From positions 1-37,476 of the forward strand of contig CALDOK010000327.1 of assembly GCA_937912125.1 (NCBI GenBank): a DNA stretch of 37,476 nt, given 5' to 3'. A model generated the notes under the pieces. It saw only the letters and a list, made by a program, of their open reading frames with translations. It was not told where the DNA came from and did not search any database. Position 1 is the first letter of the stretch. Every line of letters starts with the position of its first letter. The position numbers and the translations under genes are program-made. Below are positions 32,415-37,476 of the stretch, one piece after another. The stretch is from an uncultured Pseudomonadota bacterium (GTDB lineage: Bacteria > Myxococcota_A > UBA796 > JAFGLY01).

Positions 32415-35400
32415 GCTCGATCCTGGGGGTCTACGACCACCTCGTCCTGCCCCTCGACAAGGGGCTCATCGCCGGGGTGCTCGACCGACGGCACGGCAAG
32501 GAACGTGTCGAGATTCGGGAGCACCCGCTCGAGGACCTCCGGACCCCGCCGCGGGATCGGACGAGCGTCAAGATGGTCGGGCCGGTGGGAAGGCTCGACC
32601 CCGACTCGGCGCGGTCGGTCGAGCTCCCGGATCGAACCCTGCTCACGATCGGCAGCGAGCAGACCTCGTTCTCCATGGGCTTCGGGCGTCGCCTGGCGTG
32701 TGCCCCCGTGGAGGCGGGGGAGGGCTCCGCCCGGGCCCTCGTCACGATCGGCCTGCCCGCCGACGCGCGCTTTCGACTCGATTTCCCGACGGCGGTTGCG
32801 AACGGGGGGCGGCTCTCGCTCGGAGACGGCGTCCGCGTCGAGGTGGTGAGCGCCCACCCGTGGTCCATGGACGGCACGACCCTCACGGTCGTGACCGGCC
32901 GCGAGGGCGTGGACCTGTACCTGCTGGTGGAGAGCACCTCGACGACACTCCGCGTCGCCGACCAGGTCATCTTCGCCCCGGCGGACGCATGGGCCGAGGT
33001 CCTCACGGCTCGCTCGCGGCTCTCTGGAGGGTGGGTGCCGCTGCTCGACGCCTCGGCTCCGTCGGCGCTCGACACCCTGGACGCGCTCCTCCGGACCAGT
33101 CGCGTCGACAGGATCGTCACGGACGCCGTTCTCCCCCACATCTCCGAGCCCACGGTTCCCCTAACCAGCATCGCCGCCTCCGCCGAGACCCCGACGCTCC
33201 TCGTGCCCGACGACCCCCGGTTCGCGGGGCCCGCGCTGTTCCTCGCGCTCCGCCACGGGGCCTCGGTCGACGTCCGAGCAGGCCTCGACGCCATGGAGTT
33301 CCGCGGCCGCCGCGTCACCCTCGATGACGTGGTCGGCGCCGTCCAGGAAGGGTTGGAGCCGAACCCCGACGAGCTCGTGGTGGCGGAGTGCAGCACCCAC
33401 GGCTTCATCGCCCTCGCTGCAGCCGATTACGCCCACGCCAAGGGCCTGCCCGTCCTATTCCTGCACGAGTTCGACCCGCTGCCGAACCTCGACTCCTTGG
33501 ACGACCCCGCGGAGCCGTTCAGGCAGCTCGCGGACCGCGCCGTCCCCGCCTCCCAGCGAACGCCGTCGGTCGCTCGAATGACCGTCTTCACGGCCGCCGC
33601 TCCCCTCCATCTCACGCCGGTCCCCGGGGGCGGGCGATGGGGCCGCCGATACGAGATGGCCCACCTCCCGGGTCACGCCGCCGCGCTGCTGCTGGCGCGG
33701 AGCGGCTCGGACGATGCGGAGGCCGGCCGGGACCACTTCCACCTCATCTTCGACGCGCTCGGCGAGTCGGAAGCCGACGCGGTCCACGAAGAGCTCGAGC
33801 GAGGGCTCGCAGTCCCCCTCCTGCTCGCCGGTGCGTCCGCGTCGGCGCCCGCCCTGCGGGAAATCTCCTGCGGCCTCGGCCTGGCCTCCATGCACATCGC
33901 CGCTCACGGCCAGGACGACTACCTCGAGGACTCCCGGGGCGACCGCATCCGAGCGGAGGACATCCGGGGGTGGCGGCTGACCCAACCGACGGTCGTGTTC
34001 AACAACTCGTGCAGCAGCCTCTCCACCACCGGGCAGGCGTGGTTGGAAGCGGGAGCCGGCGCAGTCATCGGCACGCTCTGGCCGGTGGACCATCAGCGCG
34101 CGGCGACCCTCGGCGCAGAGACGATGCGGAGACTAGCCGACGGCGAGTTCGTGGGCCGCCTCGGAGCCCTGCACGCGACGCTCCGGGATCTGGCCGATCC
34201 AGCGCACGACGACACCGACTCATCGTACGTCTTCGTCGGGCTGCACACATCCCGGAGCGACTTCGCCTCGAGCGCGTCGGTCGACGAACCGGTGGTGCTC
34301 CTCACCCGGGCGCTGCTGCGCATCTACGATGTGATGGGCGCGGCTGCGCGTGACGGGAGGCCCTACGTCGCGATCCCGATCGCGAGCCGCCTGGCAGGGA
34401 GCATTCACCGTCGACTCGCGACCTTCCTGAAACCCGGCGAGCTCCCGCACCCACTCGCGCCGCCCATGGCCCAGTTCACGCTGCTGGAGTTGCCGATGGT
34501 GCGAGCGATCCTGGACCTGCGCCTCGGCATCGAAAATGCGTGGCAGCTGTCCGGCCCCGACCGCGATGAGCACGTCCACGGGCTGGACCAGATGCTCGGG
34601 TTCGTCGTAGGACAACTCACCGAGTGGGACGAGCGCCACGCCGCCCACCTCGGCGAATCGCAGCCCAGGCCTCCGAGCCACCCCTTCTTCTCCAACCAAG
34701 CCCTCGGGGACATGGGCTTCGTCCGGGTGGGGTCCCAGCTCGCGGTCGACCTGATGCTGCCCTTCGCCGCCCTCGCGGCGAGCAGCAACCAGCGGGACCG
34801 CGCCGAGTTCTGGTGGTCGATGGCGGCCAAGGTGGTCACGACGAGGAACGACGTGGGCGCCGATGGGCAAGTCTCCGACGCGGCCCTCCTGGCCCGGATC
34901 CGCGATGGGTTTCCGATGCCGGTGCGCACCATGTGGAGCCGGGACGGGGGCGACGGACCCGAATCGACCGATCTCCTTGCGGGAGCCGTCTCGAAGTCGC
35001 GGCTGGCCAACCAGTTCGGCCGCGTCCGGGAGCGCCTGGGCCAGTCGGAGGCGGCCGTCCCGTTCTTCGAGCTCGCGGCCTCCCTGGCCGAGCCGGGGAG
35101 CAACGACCGGCTCAACGCCGAGTCGAACTCGGCGACCGCGGGCGCGAAGGCGGCCGACGGCGCCGCGAGCGACCCGAGGCGAGCCACCATGTACGCCCAG
35201 GCCGAGGGTGGGGACTTCCGGAACGCGTTGACGACGTTGCTCAACCTGGCCCAGGACTTGGACGCCGTGACCCCAGAGGACCTCGCCCATGGGCCGACGT
35301 GGCTGGCTGCCGTCGAGCCCGCCACCGAGCAGTTCGCGCTCCGTTGTCGGTGGCTCGGGACACTGGCGGTGCGCAGCGCCCGGCAAGGGGACCACGGCGC

Positions 35401-37024
35401 AGCGGCCGAGTGGCAGGGGAAGGCGCTCGAGCTCCTGCTGGAGGAGGAAGGCCCCCAGGACGCCGTGATGACCGCCCTGGCCCAGCTGATCGTCCACTAC
35501 CGAGACTCCGGGGACTCACGCCGGGAACGACGCCTCTCCGAGCGCGCCGCCCGAGCGCTGGATGAGCGAGGCCTGCGACGGCCGGCCGCGATCTTCGTGG
35601 CCCAGACCATGGCCGGCCTCACCGCCGCCGGCGGCCTGACCGTGTCGCAGGCGCACCGCGTCGTGGAGACGGCCGAGTGGATGACCCGGCTGATCGCAGG
35701 AGACGAGGCGCTGCGGGAGGAGCTCGAAGAGGCGCTGAGCGACACCGTGGAGAACCTTCGGCGCGCTTGGAAGGGGCCCGGGTCCTCCGCCCCGCGGCTG
35801 TCCATCCGCGCCTACTCGGCCCTGACACGACTGGATCCGGAGGCGCGCGACGACGCCTGGGAGGCCTTGGCCCTGACCGAGCACCGGGTGAACCGAGGGG
35901 CCGTCCTGGAGTCCGCCCGCGCGGGCGAGCTGACCCGCCACGGAACGGTCGACATCGATCGCCGCTGGATCCCGAGAATCCGACTCGAGACCCGTCGGCG
36001 GCCGTCACGCAGCGGCGGCAGGCGATTCGAGCGCCTCTGGATTCGCCACCGCATCCTCGGCGAGCACCCCCCGCCCCGGAGCCGGGATGACCTGTGGATC
36101 GCGGGTGGACAGGCCTGTTTCGAGCTGACCGACGACGGCTCTCGAGCCGTGGAGCAGCTCGCCCGCACCCCACTCGATCCCGTCGACGGCCGGGTGCGCA
36201 TCTACCAGAGCCTGTGGGGCAGCTCCACGATCGCCCACACCCTCGAGGTTCGCCTCCCGCCCGGTGTGGTGCCGCTCGACGTGCACACGCAGGCCCTCTC
36301 GCTGGGCTTCGCCGAGCGGCTGTTGCGGTGGGAAGGGGGCCGATGGACCGTCCGGTTGGCCCCGGCGCGCGGTCGGCCGTGGTTCGCGCAGACCGCCGTG
36401 GTCATGCTGGAGGCCCCCGACCTGTCGGAGCGGCTGCTCGCGCCCGGGAGCCTGTTCCGGGACTGGCGACCCTACGAGGAGCTGGAGCAGCGGCTGGGTC
36501 GGGGCGACGAGTCTCGTCGGCGTCGGCCCCGATTCGGGACCACCTGGGCCGCCGTCGTGCAGGCGAACGAACACGCCTCCGCGGGCGTCGAAGCCCTGCA
36601 GAGCGGCGACCACGAGCGGGCCCTCACCGAGCTGACGCGCGCGTGCGAGTTGGATCCCGGACACACCGGCCACCGATGCATGAAGGGGTTCGCGCACGAA
36701 GAGCTCCGTCAGGACAACGAAGCGGACCGTTGCTTCAACGAGGTCCTGGAGCGCGACCCGGACAACCCGGGGGCTCTGCTGGGGCAGGCCAAGCTCGCCG
36801 CGGCCTACGGGAACGTGGAGGTCGCCCTCGCGCGGTTCGATCGACTCCTCAGCGTCCACCCCGACAGCCCACTCGGGCACTTCCACCGCGGCTCGGTGCT
36901 CATGAAGGCGCACCGGTGGGACGAGGCCGCGGACGCTCTCTCCCGAAGCGTGGAGGCCGGCTACCCGGACGCCGAGCGCGCGCTCCGTCTCTGCCGAATG
37001 ATGCAGCAGGTCCAAGGCGGGTGA
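32411..37024 (+). CDS. CHAT-TPR protein (1537 aa)
   Basis: A 1537-residue protein. The N-terminal ~350 residues are beta-rich and unassigned. A CHAT protease domain follows: catalytic His H499 in HIAAHGQ, Cys C534 in FNNSCSS, then AGAGAVIGTLWPVD. The middle region (about 600-1350) is largely helical and ends in a beta-rich segment. The C-terminus carries TPRs (about 1378-1525) with ALQSGDHERALTEL and HFHRGSVLMKAHRWDEA units. The ATG overlaps the caspase stop. The domain order is the reverse of the upstream TPR-CHAT protein, so the two are not simple duplicates. Likely a sensor or protease that works with the caspase; the substrate is unknown. Confidence 0.83.
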   Translation: MSSILGVYDHLVLPLDKGLIAGVLDRRHGKERVEIREHPLEDLRTPPRDRTSVKMVGPVGRLDPDSARSVELPDRTLLTIGSEQTSFSMGFGRRLACAPVEAGEGSARALVTIGLPADARFRLDFPTAVANGGRLSLGDGVRVEVVSAHPWSMDGTTLTVVTGREGVDLYLLVESTSTTLRVADQVIFAPADAWAEVLTARSRLSGGWVPLLDASAPSALDTLDALLRTSRVDRIVTDAVLPHISEPTVPLTSIAASAETPTLLVPDDPRFAGPALFLALRHGASVDVRAGLDAMEFRGRRVTLDDVVGAVQEGLEPNPDELVVAECSTHGFIALAAADYAHAKGLPVLFLHEFDPLPNLDSLDDPAEPFRQLADRAVPASQRTPSVARMTVFTAAAPLHLTPVPGGGRWGRRYEMAHLPGHAAALLLARSGSDDAEAGRDHFHLIFDALGESEADAVHEELERGLAVPLLLAGASASAPALREISCGLGLASMHIAAHGQDDYLEDSRGDRIRAEDIRGWRLTQPTVVFNNSCSSLSTTGQAWLEAGAGAVIGTLWPVDHQRAATLGAETMRRLADGEFVGRLGALHATLRDLADPAHDDTDSSYVFVGLHTSRSDFASSASVDEPVVLLTRALLRIYDVMGAAARDGRPYVAIPIASRLAGSIHRRLATFLKPGELPHPLAPPMAQFTLLELPMVRAILDLRLGIENAWQLSGPDRDEHVHGLDQMLGFVVGQLTEWDERHAAHLGESQPRPPSHPFFSNQALGDMGFVRVGSQLAVDLMLPFAALAASSNQRDRAEFWWSMAAKVVTTRNDVGADGQVSDAALLARIRDGFPMPVRTMWSRDGGDGPESTDLLAGAVSKSRLANQFGRVRERLGQSEAAVPFFELAASLAEPGSNDRLNAESNSATAGAKAADGAASDPRRATMYAQAEGGDFRNALTTLLNLAQDLDAVTPEDLAHGPTWLAAVEPATEQFALRCRWLGTLAVRSARQGDHGAAAEWQGKALELLLEEEGPQDAVMTALAQLIVHYRDSGDSRRERRLSERAARALDERGLRRPAAIFVAQTMAGLTAAGGLTVSQAHRVVETAEWMTRLIAGDEALREELEEALSDTVENLRRAWKGPGSSAPRLSIRAYSALTRLDPEARDDAWEALALTEHRVNRGAVLESARAGELTRHGTVDIDRRWIPRIRLETRRRPSRSGGRRFERLWIRHRILGEHPPPRSRDDLWIAGGQACFELTDDGSRAVEQLARTPLDPVDGRVRIYQSLWGSSTIAHTLEVRLPPGVVPLDVHTQALSLGFAERLLRWEGGRWTVRLAPARGRPWFAQTAVVMLEAPDLSERLLAPGSLFRDWRPYEELEQRLGRGDESRRRRPRFGTTWAAVVQANEHASAGVEALQSGDHERALTELTRACELDPGHTGHRCMKGFAHEELRQDNEADRCFNEVLERDPDNPGALLGQAKLAAAYGNVEVALARFDRLLSVHPDSPLGHFHRGSVLMKAHRWDEAADALSRSVEAGYPDAERALRLCRMMQQVQGG

Positions 37025-37385
37025 GGCGGACGGACGCTCAGGGGGTCAGCGCCCAGGATGGAAGAGTGAAGGGGCCCATGGAGGTCGTGAGTTTTCACGA
37101 TGCAGGTTGTCGGATCAATGTTGCTCGCGCTTCAGCATGGATGCTCCATTGGTGGGGCAAGTCGTGAATCGTACTGGACCGCGGCTGTGGAGCGAGGTGG
37201 AGCCAATCGCTTCGACAGCAGACACTGGTCCCAGCTACCCCGTCACCCACTGCCGCAGCGTCTTCGGCGTGACGTCAACGAGCGCTCGATCCCGCCTCAC
37301 CGAGGACGGTGCTGCAGCTCTCGACTCGCGCCTTGACGGTCAAACGGCCCGGAGGGCAGACTGGGTGTACACGAGGGTCGTCGCT
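37025..37385. other. Non-coding 3' flank of the CHAT-TPR gene
   Basis: No supportable gene in these 361 bp on either strand and no clear terminator. Short overlapping frames here lack ribosome sites and motifs. Confidence 0.4.
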
Positions 37386-37426
37386 TGTACAGCGAGTCGC
37401 CGCTTCTCACGCCAGCAACCAGATGG
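37386..37426 (-). repeat. 41-bp repeat, right copy (inverted)
   Basis: The exact reverse complement of 25198-25238: it begins TGTACAGCG and ends CCAGATGG on the + strand. No transposase homology extends beyond the 41 bp on either side as far as I can read. No target duplication is visible. Confidence 0.85.
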
Positions 37427-37445
37427 TTGAGGGCCGGTTGCTGGC
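37411..37445. repeat. 10-bp-arm hairpin at the right copy
   Basis: GCCAGCAACC (37411-37420) pairs with GGTTGCTGGC (37436-37445) across 15 bases. The left arm is part of the 41-bp repeat; the right arm is an additional copy of its inner motif, in the orientation of the left-hand 41-bp copy at 25198. Confidence 0.6.
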
Positions 37446-37476
37446 CAGGGATACGGGCACGCCCTTCATTGGTGAT

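Noticed and set aside
37100..37430. Short overlapping + strand frames near the right edge
   Set aside because: No motifs or ribosome sites; the region is better described as flanking DNA with the 41-bp repeat.
1..37476. CRISPR array or tRNA gene as an integration site
   Set aside because: I saw no regular direct repeats with spacers and no cloverleaf-like sequence; a serine recombinase does not need a tRNA target.

Overview
The window is an accessory (defence-island-like) segment of a high-GC bacterium. The mix of a DNA phosphorothioation locus, large TPR-CHAT and caspase-fold proteins, a large serine recombinase and many 4-bp stop/start overlaps fits a large-genome lineage such as Myxococcota or another high-GC environmental group. 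No rRNA, tRNA or housekeeping gene is present to fix the taxonomy, so this is inference. I saw no tRNA gene and no CRISPR array.

Region 1 (1-10226, all leftward) is a compact dnd-type DNA sulfur-modification operon. In transcription order it holds dndA (cysteine desulfurase), dndC (PP-loop/Fe-S), a 74-residue small protein, dndD (SMC-like ATPase), a HerA-type ATPase whose N-terminus looks like DndE, a GIY-YIG nuclease and dndB (DGQHR). Spacings inside the operon run from 4-bp overlaps to 13 bp. Further left, after a 211-bp gap, are a Ycf46-like AAA+ ATPase and a partial gene that overlaps it and runs off the window edge.

Region 2 (about 10308-20882) looks like an integrated satellite- or island-type mobile element. 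A leftward module carries an HTH regulator, a small protein, a primase-like protein, a VapE/VirE helicase and a zinc-finger coiled-coil protein, with an origin-like inverted repeat. A rightward module carries an XRE regulator overlapping a large serine recombinase. Two similar operator-like sites (GCGTCC-N6-GGACGC-N3-TAGACT) lie upstream of the two modules. Between them sits a leftward cargo operon: an AbiEi-like winged-helix protein followed by two DUF262 (GmrSD/SspE-like) proteins, the second carrying a C-terminal HNH (DUF1524). A near-perfect 16-bp-arm inverted repeat overlaps the AbiEi start codon.

Region 3 (20883-25719) has a gene-poor stretch of about 840 bp, then a divergent pair: a DUF4365-type nuclease-like protein and a DUF4209 protein with a HEPN-type R-x4-H motif. 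It ends in a C-terminal fragment of an IS1380-like transposase.

Region 4 (25720-37476) is the most striking part. A strongly structured leader precedes an Mrr-like nuclease and a 1464-residue CpXC-TPR-CHAT protein. A small predicted exported protein lies on the other strand, followed by a caspase-fold peptidase whose stop overlaps the start of a 1537-residue CHAT-TPR protein. Three caspase-clan proteases in about 10.3 kb with an adjacent nuclease suggest a protease-based abortive-infection system. The segment is bracketed by a perfect 41-bp inverted repeat (25198-25238 and 37386-37426).
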